A stretch of DNA of 13,434 bases from an uncultured Coriobacteriaceae bacterium (GTDB taxonomy: Bacteria > Actinomycetota > Coriobacteriia > Coriobacteriales > Atopobiaceae), in NCBI GenBank assembly GCA_900549525.1, contig UWSJ01000051.1, positions 1 to 13,434 of the forward strand, written 5' to 3'. The position numbers were made by a program, and so were the translations under genes. Below, one piece after another: positions 1-7,352 of the stretch. Within the stretch, counting starts at the first letter, position 1; each line of letters starts with the position of its first letter. The notes under the pieces were generated by a model. That model worked only from the letters and a program-made list of their open reading frames with translations. It made no database searches and was not told the DNA's origin.

Positions 1-938
1 AACTGCGTGCCGATGATGCGGCGCTTCTGCTCGGGCTCGGTCACGCCGTCGAGCAACCTGGCATAGCGCTCCTCGGCGTGCACGTGGATGAAGTCCACGT
101 CGAACTGCTTGGTGAAGACTTCCTCCACCTGCTCGGGCTCGTTCTTGCGAAGCATTCCATGGTTCACGAAGACGCAGGTCAGCTGCTTGCCAATGGCGCG
201 GGAGCAGAGCGCGGCCACCACGGAGGAGTCAACGCCGCCAGAGAGCGCCAGAATCACGCGGTGGTCGCCCACCCTCTCGCGAATCTCGGCCACCTTGGAC
301 TCGACGAGCCCCTCCATGGTCCAGCTCTTCTCGAGCCCGCAGATGTTGAACAGGAAGTTGCTGAGCATCTGGTTGCCGTACTCGCTGTGGCGCACCTCGG
401 GGTGGAACTGCGTGGAGTAGAGCCGCTTCTCCGGGCACTCCATGGAGGCCACGGGGCAGACGTCGGTGTGGCTCGTCACGACGAAGCCCTCGGGCGCGCG
501 GGAGACGGCGTCGCGGTGGCTCATCCACACGGTCTGCTCGGAGGGCGTGCCGACGAACAGCTCGCTTGCATGACCCGCCTCGGCGTCCTCGTCAACATAG
601 AGCTTAGCCGGGCCGTACTCGCCAACCTCAGAGTGGGCCACCTCGCCGCCAAGCGTCACGGCCATGATCTGGTGGCCGTAGCAGAAGCCCAGCACCGGCA
701 CGCCCATCTCTAGCACGGCAGGGTCAATCTTGGGAGCGTCCTCGGCATAGACGCTCGCGGGGCCGCCGGACAGGATGATGGCGCTCGGGTGCTCGGCGGA
801 AATCTCCGCAGCCGTGGCATCGCACGGCATGATTTCGGAGTACACGTGCAAGTCACGCACGCGGCGGGCGATAAGCTGCCCGTACTGGGCGCCAAAGTCG
901 AGGACGATGACCTTCTGCTGGGTGGCGCTTGCTGCCAT
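1..938 (-). CDS. guaA: GMP synthase (glutamine-hydrolysing), partial: C-terminal part lies outside the window
   Basis: Makes GMP from XMP, ATP and glutamine in the last step of guanine nucleotide synthesis in the cytoplasm. The minus strand reads 312 residues from ATG at 938-936; the C-terminal ~200 residues of a usual ~515-residue GuaA are cut off by the window edge. The N-terminal class I glutamine amidotransferase domain (about 9-200) starts IVLDFGAQYGQLIARRVR, has the nucleophile cysteine in GFCYGHQ and the catalytic histidine and glutamate in QFHPEV. The ATP-pyrophosphatase domain follows with its P-loop LALSGGVDSSV near residue 233 and continues through VNHGMLRKNE. GGAGGAG lies just upstream of the ATG, which supports the start. 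The gene diverges from the LCP operon, so it is probably expressed alone or with genes to the left. Nothing is abnormal in the visible part. Confidence 0.97.
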   Translation of the reverse strand, partial: MAASATQQKVIVLDFGAQYGQLIARRVRDLHVYSEIMPCDATAAEISAEHPSAIILSGGPASVYAEDAPKIDPAVLEMGVPVLGFCYGHQIMAVTLGGEVAHSEVGEYGPAKLYVDEDAEAGHASELFVGTPSEQTVWMSHRDAVSRAPEGFVVTSHTDVCPVASMECPEKRLYSTQFHPEVRHSEYGNQMLSNFLFNICGLEKSWTMEGLVESKVAEIRERVGDHRVILALSGGVDSSVVAALCSRAIGKQLTCVFVNHGMLRKNEPEQVEEVFTKQFDVDFIHVHAEERYARLLDGVTEPEQKRRIIGTQ

Positions 939-1216
939 AGGCTCCTCCGGAGACGTCAGGTGGACGGTTGCACTGGTTCGACGGCCTCGCGTTGGCCGCC
1001 GCCTGCGACCGCAGGCTCGCTAACCCGTCAAGCATACGACATTCGGCCATCCTGTGGACTTTCCGCAGCGCACGCCCCATGCGAGTACCATTGTTGCGTT
1101 TACGGTTTGGCTAGGTGCGACAGGAGGCTTGCAAGGCCACCCCGCACCTCGCGACGCACCGCCCGCTGCGAACTCGCCAGCGCAAGGGCGTCGCCCCACC
1201 GACCCGAGGAGCTTGC
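939..1216. other. Divergent intergenic spacer between guaA and the LCP operon
   Basis: This 278-bp spacer must hold promoters for both directions. It contains a perfect 6-bp stem with a 4-nt loop at 1001-1016 (GCCTGC-GACC-GCAGGC) and a GTATGCT motif on the minus strand at 1037-1031. A somewhat A+T-richer stretch runs from about 1085 to 1115. No convincing -35/-10 pair could be picked for the plus strand, and no purine riboswitch core was recognised upstream of guaA. An open frame runs back from the first LCP gene to 1115, but the ribosome-binding site places the start at 1217. Confidence 0.6.
1031..1036 (-). promoter_or_regulatory. Candidate -10 element (TATGCT) upstream of guaA
   Basis: TATGCT on the minus strand fits the TAnnnT form of actinobacterial -10 boxes and lies about 93 nt before the guaA ATG. 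A weak -35-like TCCACA lies 16 nt further upstream. The same GTATGCT heptamer occurs upstream of ychF and in the spacer between groEL and the ferredoxin gene. The position is plausible, but the evidence is only motif-level. Confidence 0.25.
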
Positions 1217-2965
1217 ATGCCGCGACGCAAGATCGGCAACAGAAACATCGACAGGAACGCCCCCTTCCGCAGTAATGCCAGGGGCAGTTCCCGCAGTGGC
1301 GACCGAGGCGGCATGCGCCCCCGCGACGCCAGACAGCGGCCGGGCACGGACCGCCGGAGGAGCTTCGACCGCCCACGCGCCACCAGCGACGACCTCGGCG
1401 GCGCATCTGCCCGCACATCCGCTCGGCCAGACTCCGTGAGAGTCCGTCCCGTCGTCCCCGACGCTCGCCCGACGGCCGACCCCTCGCACAACGCCCCCGG
1501 CAACAAGCCCGGGCAGGAGTATTCGCGCGAGTCCATCGGCCACTACCGCAACGTCCAGGGCAAGCGCAAGCGTCGCTTTGGCCTGCGCGTGCTCCTCATC
1601 ACGCTCGTGGCGGCCTTCGTACTCGCTGGCGGCGTTGCCTTCGCCTATGTCTCGGGCATCTCCGCCAAGCTCAACGCCGGCATTGACTCGGCCCTGCGCG
1701 GCCAGCTGACGGAGACCTCCGGTGGCGACCCGTTCTACATGCTGCTCATCGGCATCGACAAGTCGTGGGACCGTGAGGAGAGCTCCGACTACGGCTCGCA
1801 GGACTCCGCCTATCGCACTGACTCCATTCTGCTCGCACGCATCGACCCCACGGAGAAGCAGGTCACGCTCGTCTCCATCCACCGTGACACGCTCGTGAAC
1901 TTTGGCTCGGACGGCGGCAAGCAGAAGATCAACGCCGCCTATTCCATCGGCGCGGCCAAGCAGGAGGCCGGCGAGAACACGAGCGGTGCGGCCTACACGG
2001 TCAAGACCATCTCCGAGTTCGCCGGCGTGCCCATCTCGCACTATGCCGAGATTGACTTCGACCAGTTCGTCTCGGTCGTCGACGCCATCGGCGGCGTCGA
2101 GGTCAACGTGCCGGTCGACGTCTATGACCCCGAGTACACCGGCGCGGACATCAAGGCCGGCTACCAGACCATCAACGGCGGCCAGGCCCTTCAGCTGTGC
2201 CGCGCGCGTCACGCCTACGACAAGTACGGCGACGGCGACGTGTACCGCGCCGCCAACCAACGCATGGTCATCGGCGCCATCCTCAAGAAGCTTCTCGCGA
2301 GTGACGTGGGAACGATCACCAACTCGGTCAACACACTCGCGGGCAGCGTCAACACCGACCTCAGCGTTCAGGACATCCTGTCGCTGGCAACGACGTTCCG
2401 CGGCTTCAACGCCGACACCGACATGTTCAGCGGCATGGAGCCAACCAACTCCAAGTACGTGAACGATACCTGGTACGAGATCTGCGACACCAAGGCCTGG
2501 CAGAGGATGATGACCCGCGTGAACAAGGGCCTCTCGCCCTACGAGAGCGAGTCCGAGGACTCCACGCTGGGCGTCGCCGGGGCGGGAACGGCCACCAAGA
2601 ACGAGGACGGCACGACGAGCTCCACCGCCAGCGCCACCACCGAGGGCGCGAGCGGCGCGGAGTCCTCCTCCGCCGAGACGGACTACTCCGGCACGGTTAA
2701 GGTGCTTAACGGTGCGGGCGTGAACGGCCTTGCAGGCCGCGTGGCATCGTCCCTTAACAACCAGGGCTTTGACGCAACGGCGTCCACGGCGGACAGCTAC
2801 GACCACAAGACCACGAGCATCTACTACGTCGGCAGCGACAACAAGGCCAAGGCCCAGGCCGTTGCCGACACCCTCGGCCTCGGCAACGTCAAGGCCGACG
2901 ACGGCACCTACAAGGGCAAGGCCGACGTCGTGGTGGTTCTCGGCGCGGACATGGCGAACAGCTAG
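1217..2965 (+). CDS. LCP (LytR-CpsA-Psr) family cell-wall polymer ligase with C-terminal LytR_C domain
   Basis: A predicted membrane-anchored phosphotransferase, 582 residues, that attaches undecaprenyl-linked glycopolymers to peptidoglycan or surface protein. An Arg-rich, probably disordered cytoplasmic tail (1-118) precedes one membrane helix (about 121-146, VLLITLVAAFVLAGGVAFAYV). The LCP domain spans about 172-425. Its conserved charged residues are visible: D181 in LLIGID, R200 and D202 in RTDS, R223 and D224 in HRDT, R329 and R331 in CRARH. A Ser/Thr/Ala-rich linker (about 435-490) leads to a LytR_C domain (493-578, starting TVKVLNGAGVNGLAGRVASS). GAGGAG at 1206-1211, five bases before ATG 1217, decides this start over an upstream in-frame ATG at 1115. 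It is the first gene of a three-gene unit with a YfhO homologue and a second LCP. The polymer and acceptor cannot be read from sequence. Confidence 0.93.
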   Translation: MPRRKIGNRNIDRNAPFRSNARGSSRSGDRGGMRPRDARQRPGTDRRRSFDRPRATSDDLGGASARTSARPDSVRVRPVVPDARPTADPSHNAPGNKPGQEYSRESIGHYRNVQGKRKRRFGLRVLLITLVAAFVLAGGVAFAYVSGISAKLNAGIDSALRGQLTETSGGDPFYMLLIGIDKSWDREESSDYGSQDSAYRTDSILLARIDPTEKQVTLVSIHRDTLVNFGSDGGKQKINAAYSIGAAKQEAGENTSGAAYTVKTISEFAGVPISHYAEIDFDQFVSVVDAIGGVEVNVPVDVYDPEYTGADIKAGYQTINGGQALQLCRARHAYDKYGDGDVYRAANQRMVIGAILKKLLASDVGTITNSVNTLAGSVNTDLSVQDILSLATTFRGFNADTDMFSGMEPTNSKYVNDTWYEICDTKAWQRMMTRVNKGLSPYESESEDSTLGVAGAGTATKNEDGTTSSTASATTEGASGAESSSAETDYSGTVKVLNGAGVNGLAGRVASSLNNQGFDATASTADSYDHKTTSIYYVGSDNKAKAQAVADTLGLGNVKADDGTYKGKADVVVVLGADMANS

Positions 2966-2980
2966 CGCATGGGAAGAGGC

Positions 2981-2989
2981 GGAGCAAGG
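2981..2989 (+). promoter_or_regulatory. Ribosome-binding site that decides the YfhO-like start
   Basis: GGAGCAAGG lies just before ATG 2993. The upstream in-frame ATG at 2969 begins only three bases after the LCP stop codon and has no purine-rich site in front of it. The later start is therefore preferred; it removes eight residues. Confidence 0.5.
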
Positions 2990-2992
2990 CAC

Positions 2993-5788
2993 ATGGGCGT
3001 CCCCGTGAGGGAGCAGGGCGCGAGACGGGAGCGGACGCTGACGTACGCCGCTTCGGCGCTGCTCCCTGTCTGCCTGACGCTCGTGTCTCTCGCGCTCGCC
3101 GGCCGCTGGCCCTTCGGCGACGCGACGGCGTTTCTGGACGACATGCTCGTTCAGTACGCGGACTTCTACGCGTGGTTTAGGCGCGTTCTGCTTGGCCAGG
3201 ACTCGCTCATGTACTCGACGGCGCTCTCGCTTGGGCAGAGCACCTGGCCGCTCTACAGCTACTACCTGGCAAGTCCGCTCAACCTGCTGGTGCTGCTCAC
3301 GGACGGCGTGCACCTCGCGGGGTTCGTCCTTGTGACTTGGTGCATCCGGCTTGCGCTGCTAGGTTGCAGCACGACGGCGTACCTGCGTGGTCGCTTCGGA
3401 CTCCGAGGGCCAGCGTGCTGCGCGCTCTCACTCGCCTTTACCTGCGGGGCATGGGTCACGGCCAACCTGCGTAATCCCATGTGGATCGACGCGGTCGTCA
3501 TGCTGCCCCTCGTGCTGCTCGCGCTCTGGCGCTTCCTGCGGACTGGACGGCGCGGCGCGCTCGTCTCTGCACTCGCCGTGACGGCCGTGCTCAACTGGTA
3601 CGTGGCCTACATGGTCTACCTGTTCGCAGCACTCTGGTGGCTGTTCGAGCGTGCCATCTGCAAGTCCGACGGCACGAGCCTCCACGAGCCGCACCTGGGG
3701 CGTGAGCTTCTCCACCTCGCCCCGGCCGTCCTCGCCTCGCTGGGACTCGCCGCCTGGACGCTCGTGCCCACGGCGCTGGGCATTGCGGCGGCGGCCCAGG
3801 CGTCGTCGGTCTCGGGCTCGGTGTTTCAGCGCGGGCTCACCGTCATCGCGTCCCCCAGGGGCGTGGCCCTCGTGCTTGCAGGATTCGTCGGCTGCGCGCT
3901 GCTGCTTGCGCTGTCCCTGCTGGTCGCTCGGAAGCGCGGAATGCGAGTCACGACCGTGCTTGCATGCGCCGGCATCGTGGCGCTGCTGGGAGGCACCCTC
4001 GCCTGCGGACTTATCCCCGCGAGCTCCGGCCTCGCCAAGCTCCGCACCGCCACCCCGACCGAGCTTGCCCTTCCGCTCGTCTCGGCCTGGAAGGCGGGGG
4101 CCGGGGCGCCCCAGACGCACGTGGGACTGCCGGCGCTCGCGGGTGCCATGGCCCTTCTCGCCCTGCGCCGGGTCACGTCGGGCGTCAAGCTCGCGTACGG
4201 CTTCGTCCTGAGTCTGCTCGTCGCAAGCGTCTGCCTGCGCCCGCTCTACTTCGTCTGGTGCGGGTTCGCCGCGCCGCACGGCTACTTCAGCCGCATCTCG
4301 TATTTGCTCTCGTTTGCCCTCGTCTGGGGCTGCGGCTATGCCCTGCGCGCGTGGGAGCGGGGTGCTGCGACGGTGACGGACCGCGCGGGTGCGGCGAACG
4401 CCGCAGCGAGCTGCACGGGCGCGATGGCCACAGCAACGATGGAACGAACGGGTACGGCGGAGCACGCGGGGCCGACGCAGGCACCGACCGCCCGTCCGAT
4501 GTGGCCGCAGGGTGCCGTCGCCGCCGCGCTCGCCCTCACGGCCGCCCAGCTCCTCGTCGTGGGTACGCTCGTCTGGTCGCAGGGCATAGACACCGCCGTC
4601 ACGCAGCAGCAAAACGACGCCTACCTCACCGAGGCCGCCACCCAGCTCTCATCGCTCGAGGCTACAGACCCCAGCGCCTGGCGCCTTGAGAAGACCTACG
4701 ACCGCAACACCGGCCCCGGACATCCGGCGGTCGACGAGAGCCTGGCACTCGGCTTCAGCCGCATCTCATCCTATTCCTCCACCACGGCAGCGGGCTCGCT
4801 CACGCTGCTCCACGCGCTTGGCTACGGTTTCCCCAATGAGGCCTACCTGCGCTATCAGTCTCCCATGCTCCCTGCCGACGCGCTGTTGGGCGTGCGCTAC
4901 GTGGCGTCCACGTGGCAGCCGGCCGGCATGACGGAGACGGACGAGCCCGCAACCTCCGTGGGCGCCCGCGTGTGGGAGAACCCCTGGGCGCTGCCCGTGG
5001 GCTACGGGGTCGCTGACGGAGCGGCGGGAGCCACCCTCTCGCCGGACACCGGCCTCTTCCAGGCCCAAAACCAGCTCGCGAGCGCGCTTGTCGGGCGCGG
5101 AGTGACGCTCTTCCGCCCGATTGCGGCCACGGCGGTGGAGTCCACGCCGGGGCGTCAGACCTGGCAGGTCACGGTGCCTGCGGGGACGATCGCCTACGTC
5201 TACCCCCTGCCACAGCCCGGATCGCTCTCCTCGAGCGATCCGACGTGGCTCACTATTGACGCCGGCGCGCCCCTTGCCGAGAACCTCATCTTCAACCACG
5301 CGGCCTGGGCGCTTGCCGACGGCACCGCCAGTGCGGACGCCTCGCACACCGTGTCGCTCTCCATGTCCGCCGACCCCAATGCCGATCCGGCCACGCTCCC
5401 GGCCATCCCCAGCGGGACCACCTGCGTCTTCTACGCCCTCGACGCGAACGCGCTCCAGCAGGTCACCGACGAGCTTGCATCGCAGCCGCTCGAGCTCACG
5501 GAGTTTGGCGGCAGCCACGTCTCTGGCACGGTCACGACGGACGCCGCCTCCTCCGTACTACTCACCATTCCCAACGAGCCCGGCTGGACGGTCGAGGTCA
5601 ACGGCGAGCGTGTGGAGCCCGTAGGTGCCTTCGGCGACGGTCTCATGGTCATCCCCGTGACCCCTGGCACGACCAACACGATCGAGATGCGCTTCATGAC
5701 GCCCGGTCTGCTTGTCGGCTGCCTGGTCACGGTCACCACGGTCGCGAACATCGCCGTAGTGGCCCTGCTGCGCAGGAGGGCACGATGA
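2993..5788 (+). CDS. YfhO-family GT-C membrane glycosyltransferase (first copy)
   Basis: A polytopic protein of 931 residues resembling Bacillus YfhO, which adds sugars to lipoteichoic acid outside the membrane using an undecaprenyl-phosphate-linked donor. The first helix (about 18-37) is followed by an outer loop with D49/D50 in LDDMLVQYADFYAWFRR; a loop-1 acidic residue is typical of GT-C enzymes. SYYLASPLNLLVLL and NPMWIDAVVMLPLVLLALW also match the second YfhO copy in this window. I count about 12 helices up to residue 530, an Ala/Thr-rich cytoplasmic loop at about 455-505, a large outer domain (about 530-900) ending in GWTVEVNGERVEP, and a last helix at about 903-926 followed by RRRAR. 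It begins 27 nt after the first LCP gene, and its stop overlaps the next start as ATGA, so the three genes are probably co-translated. Substrate and sugar are unknown. Start 2969 remains possible. Confidence 0.85.
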   Translation: MGVPVREQGARRERTLTYAASALLPVCLTLVSLALAGRWPFGDATAFLDDMLVQYADFYAWFRRVLLGQDSLMYSTALSLGQSTWPLYSYYLASPLNLLVLLTDGVHLAGFVLVTWCIRLALLGCSTTAYLRGRFGLRGPACCALSLAFTCGAWVTANLRNPMWIDAVVMLPLVLLALWRFLRTGRRGALVSALAVTAVLNWYVAYMVYLFAALWWLFERAICKSDGTSLHEPHLGRELLHLAPAVLASLGLAAWTLVPTALGIAAAAQASSVSGSVFQRGLTVIASPRGVALVLAGFVGCALLLALSLLVARKRGMRVTTVLACAGIVALLGGTLACGLIPASSGLAKLRTATPTELALPLVSAWKAGAGAPQTHVGLPALAGAMALLALRRVTSGVKLAYGFVLSLLVASVCLRPLYFVWCGFAAPHGYFSRISYLLSFALVWGCGYALRAWERGAATVTDRAGAANAAASCTGAMATATMERTGTAEHAGPTQAPTARPMWPQGAVAAALALTAAQLLVVGTLVWSQGIDTAVTQQQNDAYLTEAATQLSSLEATDPSAWRLEKTYDRNTGPGHPAVDESLALGFSRISSYSSTTAAGSLTLLHALGYGFPNEAYLRYQSPMLPADALLGVRYVASTWQPAGMTETDEPATSVGARVWENPWALPVGYGVADGAAGATLSPDTGLFQAQNQLASALVGRGVTLFRPIAATAVESTPGRQTWQVTVPAGTIAYVYPLPQPGSLSSSDPTWLTIDAGAPLAENLIFNHAAWALADGTASADASHTVSLSMSADPNADPATLPAIPSGTTCVFYALDANALQQVTDELASQPLELTEFGGSHVSGTVTTDAASSVLLTIPNEPGWTVEVNGERVEPVGAFGDGLMVIPVTPGTTNTIEMRFMTPGLLVGCLVTVTTVANIAVVALLRRRAR

Positions 5789-7086
5789 CGACGCCCCGAC
5801 ACCGCAGTATGTCGCCCATGGAGCAACGAGCCCGCGGGGAACGTGTCGTCCGCCGCGCGCACGCACGTGACCCGCATCGCACGATGACGCCGGAGGAGCA
5901 GCGTGCCCGCGGGGCCGAGGCGCTCCGCCGCGACAGCCCCGTCGCGCGCGAGCCCGCAGGCAGGCCCCGGAGCGTCACCAGCGGCCTTAACCCCTACGGC
6001 GCCGGCGGCGGCGCGATGGGCAGCTACTCCGCTCAGGACCGACTGCGCGACGCCGGCCAGGGACTCGCTGGGGCGGGCCGTGGTCTCGCCAACGTAGGCC
6101 GGCGCCTCCCCTTCCGCAGGCGGGCCGGCGGGAGGGCCGGTGTCGGGCGCGTCGCGCGCCGATCGCTGCTCGTGCTTGCTGCGCTGCTCGTCGCCTTTCT
6201 CGTCAGCGTGACCATGCGCATGAACGCCGGCATCGACTCCGACACACGCTCCGCGCTCACTCCCGCCCTTCCTGGTCAGCCGTTCTACATGCTGCTCGTG
6301 GGTTCGGACAAGTCGACCGGACGCGTCGCCGACGGCGACACCGGCGGCGTTTTCCGCACCGACTCGATCATCCTCGCGCGAGTCGACCCCATCGGGGCCA
6401 AGGTCACGCTCGTCTCCATCCAGCGCGACACGAAGGTCCAACTCGACGGCTATGGCACGCAGAAGATAAATGCCGCCTACACCCTCGGCGGGCCTTCCCT
6501 CATCATCCGTGAGGTGTCAAAGCTGGCCGGCGTGCCCATCGCCCACTACGCAGAGCTCGACTTCGACAGCTTCGTGAGCGTGGTGGACGCCATCGGCGGC
6601 ATCGACGTCAACATCCCCATGGACCTCGACGACGACCTCGCACAACTCCATGTCAAAGCCGGACGGCAGACCATCGACGGGCCCACGGCGCTCGCCCTCT
6701 GCCGCGCGCGTCACGCCTACGACGCCTACGGCAGCGGCGACTACTTCCGAGCCGCCAATCAGCGCATGGTGCTGGGGGCAATCCTCAAGAAGGGGCTCTC
6801 GGGCAACCCGGTGACGATGCTCACGACCATCAACGCCGCCGCGGACAGTTGCACGACCGACCTCACGGGCTTCGACCTCATGCTGCTGGGGGCGCGGTTC
6901 GTTGGGTTCGACGCAAGCAAGAACCTGTACTCGGGGCTTGAGCCAACCACGCCCAGCTACGAGGGTGGCGTGTGGTACGAGCTCGTTGACGAGAACAAGT
7001 GGAAGGCCATGATGGAGCGCGTGGGCCAGGGCCTGCCGCCGTACGCGAGCGAAGCCGACGACCCCACGGCGGGCGTCGCGGGCTAG
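5785..7086 (+). CDS. LCP (LytR-CpsA-Psr) family protein without LytR_C domain (second copy)
   Basis: A 433-residue paralogue of the first LCP protein, with the same predicted role in attaching polymer to the wall. A basic cytoplasmic tail (1-125) precedes one membrane helix (about 127-146, SLLVLAALLVAFLVSVTM). The LCP domain starts at FYMLLVGSD (about 167) and keeps R191 and D193 in RTDS, R214 and D215 in QRDT, and R307 and R309 in CRARH. The protein ends at GVAG soon after the LCP domain, so it lacks the Ser-rich linker and LytR_C domain of its partner. The tail carries two copies of an M(S/T)P-x-EQRARG unit spaced 25 residues (M9 and M34). AGGAGGG at 5774-5780 and the ATGA overlap with the YfhO gene fix the start. 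The visible aspartate of the first motif is in GSDKS rather than GIDKS. It is probably the last gene of the operon. Confidence 0.92.
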   Translation: MTTPRHRSMSPMEQRARGERVVRRAHARDPHRTMTPEEQRARGAEALRRDSPVAREPAGRPRSVTSGLNPYGAGGGAMGSYSAQDRLRDAGQGLAGAGRGLANVGRRLPFRRRAGGRAGVGRVARRSLLVLAALLVAFLVSVTMRMNAGIDSDTRSALTPALPGQPFYMLLVGSDKSTGRVADGDTGGVFRTDSIILARVDPIGAKVTLVSIQRDTKVQLDGYGTQKINAAYTLGGPSLIIREVSKLAGVPIAHYAELDFDSFVSVVDAIGGIDVNIPMDLDDDLAQLHVKAGRQTIDGPTALALCRARHAYDAYGSGDYFRAANQRMVLGAILKKGLSGNPVTMLTTINAAADSCTTDLTGFDLMLLGARFVGFDASKNLYSGLEPTTPSYEGGVWYELVDENKWKAMMERVGQGLPPYASEADDPTAGVAG

Positions 7087-7114
7087 CGACGCGACGGGTG
7101 CGTGGTTGGGAGTC

Positions 7115-7129
7115 GGGGCGCAGTGCCCC
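7115..7129 (+). terminator. Weak candidate terminator hairpin after the LCP operon
   Basis: GGGGC-GCAGT-GCCCC forms a 5-bp all-GC stem 28 nt after the LCP stop. A further GCCCC at 7135-7139 gives an alternative pairing. There is no U-rich run after it, so intrinsic termination is doubtful. Confidence 0.3.
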
Positions 7130-7169
7130 ACAAAGCCCCTCGGCGCGCCCCATCTCCGCCCTGCCAGGC

Positions 7170-7321
7170 AAAAGTGCAGCAAAAGTACCGGTTTCTTCTG
7201 GATGCTATCGGTAGGACGCTTAATGCTTCCAGATAACCGCAGGTAGCGGCGTTGTTAATGCGAGGGCATCGGGCAGCTACTCAAGGTAAGTCACGAAAAC
7301 CGATATTTTTACTGCACTTTT
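7170..7321. repeat. 152-bp element bounded by 25-bp imperfect inverted repeats
   Basis: The left arm (7170-7194, AAAAGTGCAGCAAAAGTACC then GGTTT) and the reverse complement of the right arm (7297-7321) agree at 22 of 25 positions; all three differences are transitions. Between them lie a TCTGGA/TCCAGA pair (7197-7202, 7228-7233) and a GTAGC/GCTAC pair (7243-7247, 7276-7280). By hand count the element is about 47% G+C, well below its surroundings. No protein is encoded and no obvious target-site duplication flanks it. It could be a MITE-like non-autonomous element, a structured 3' end shared by two convergent transcripts, or a small RNA. The inverted repeat is certain; its meaning is not. Confidence 0.75.
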
Positions 7322-7352
7322 CAATCGCAGGGGTTTCGCCACGCCGAACGGA

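Larger units (their letters stand above)
7087..7352. other. Convergent intergenic spacer between the LCP operon and the second YfhO gene
   Basis: Both flanking genes end here. The first 80 bp is G+C-rich and has a GGGGC-GCAGT-GCCCC hairpin at 7115-7129 without a T-tract. The rest is mostly the inverted-repeat element at 7170-7321. No credible coding sequence was seen: a small plus-strand open frame beginning at 7252 runs into the antisense of the YfhO gene and is rejected. Confidence 0.7.

Noticed and set aside
1115..1216. 34-codon N-terminal extension of the first LCP protein
   Set aside because: GAGGAG sits five bases before ATG 1217, while the upstream ATG has no comparable site spaced to it within the spacer context.
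1100..3313. 737-codon open frame on the minus strand opposite the first LCP gene
   Set aside because: Val/Arg/Gly-rich antisense shadow of G+C-rich coding DNA. It opposes a well-supported LCP gene, and its translation matches no family.
5431..6441. 336-codon minus-strand open frame across the YfhO/second LCP junction
   Set aside because: Covers the coupled ATGA junction of two real genes and shows no domain.
7150..7340. Active insertion sequence with target-site duplication
   Set aside because: No transposase, and no matching direct repeat could be seen on the two sides of the inverted arms.
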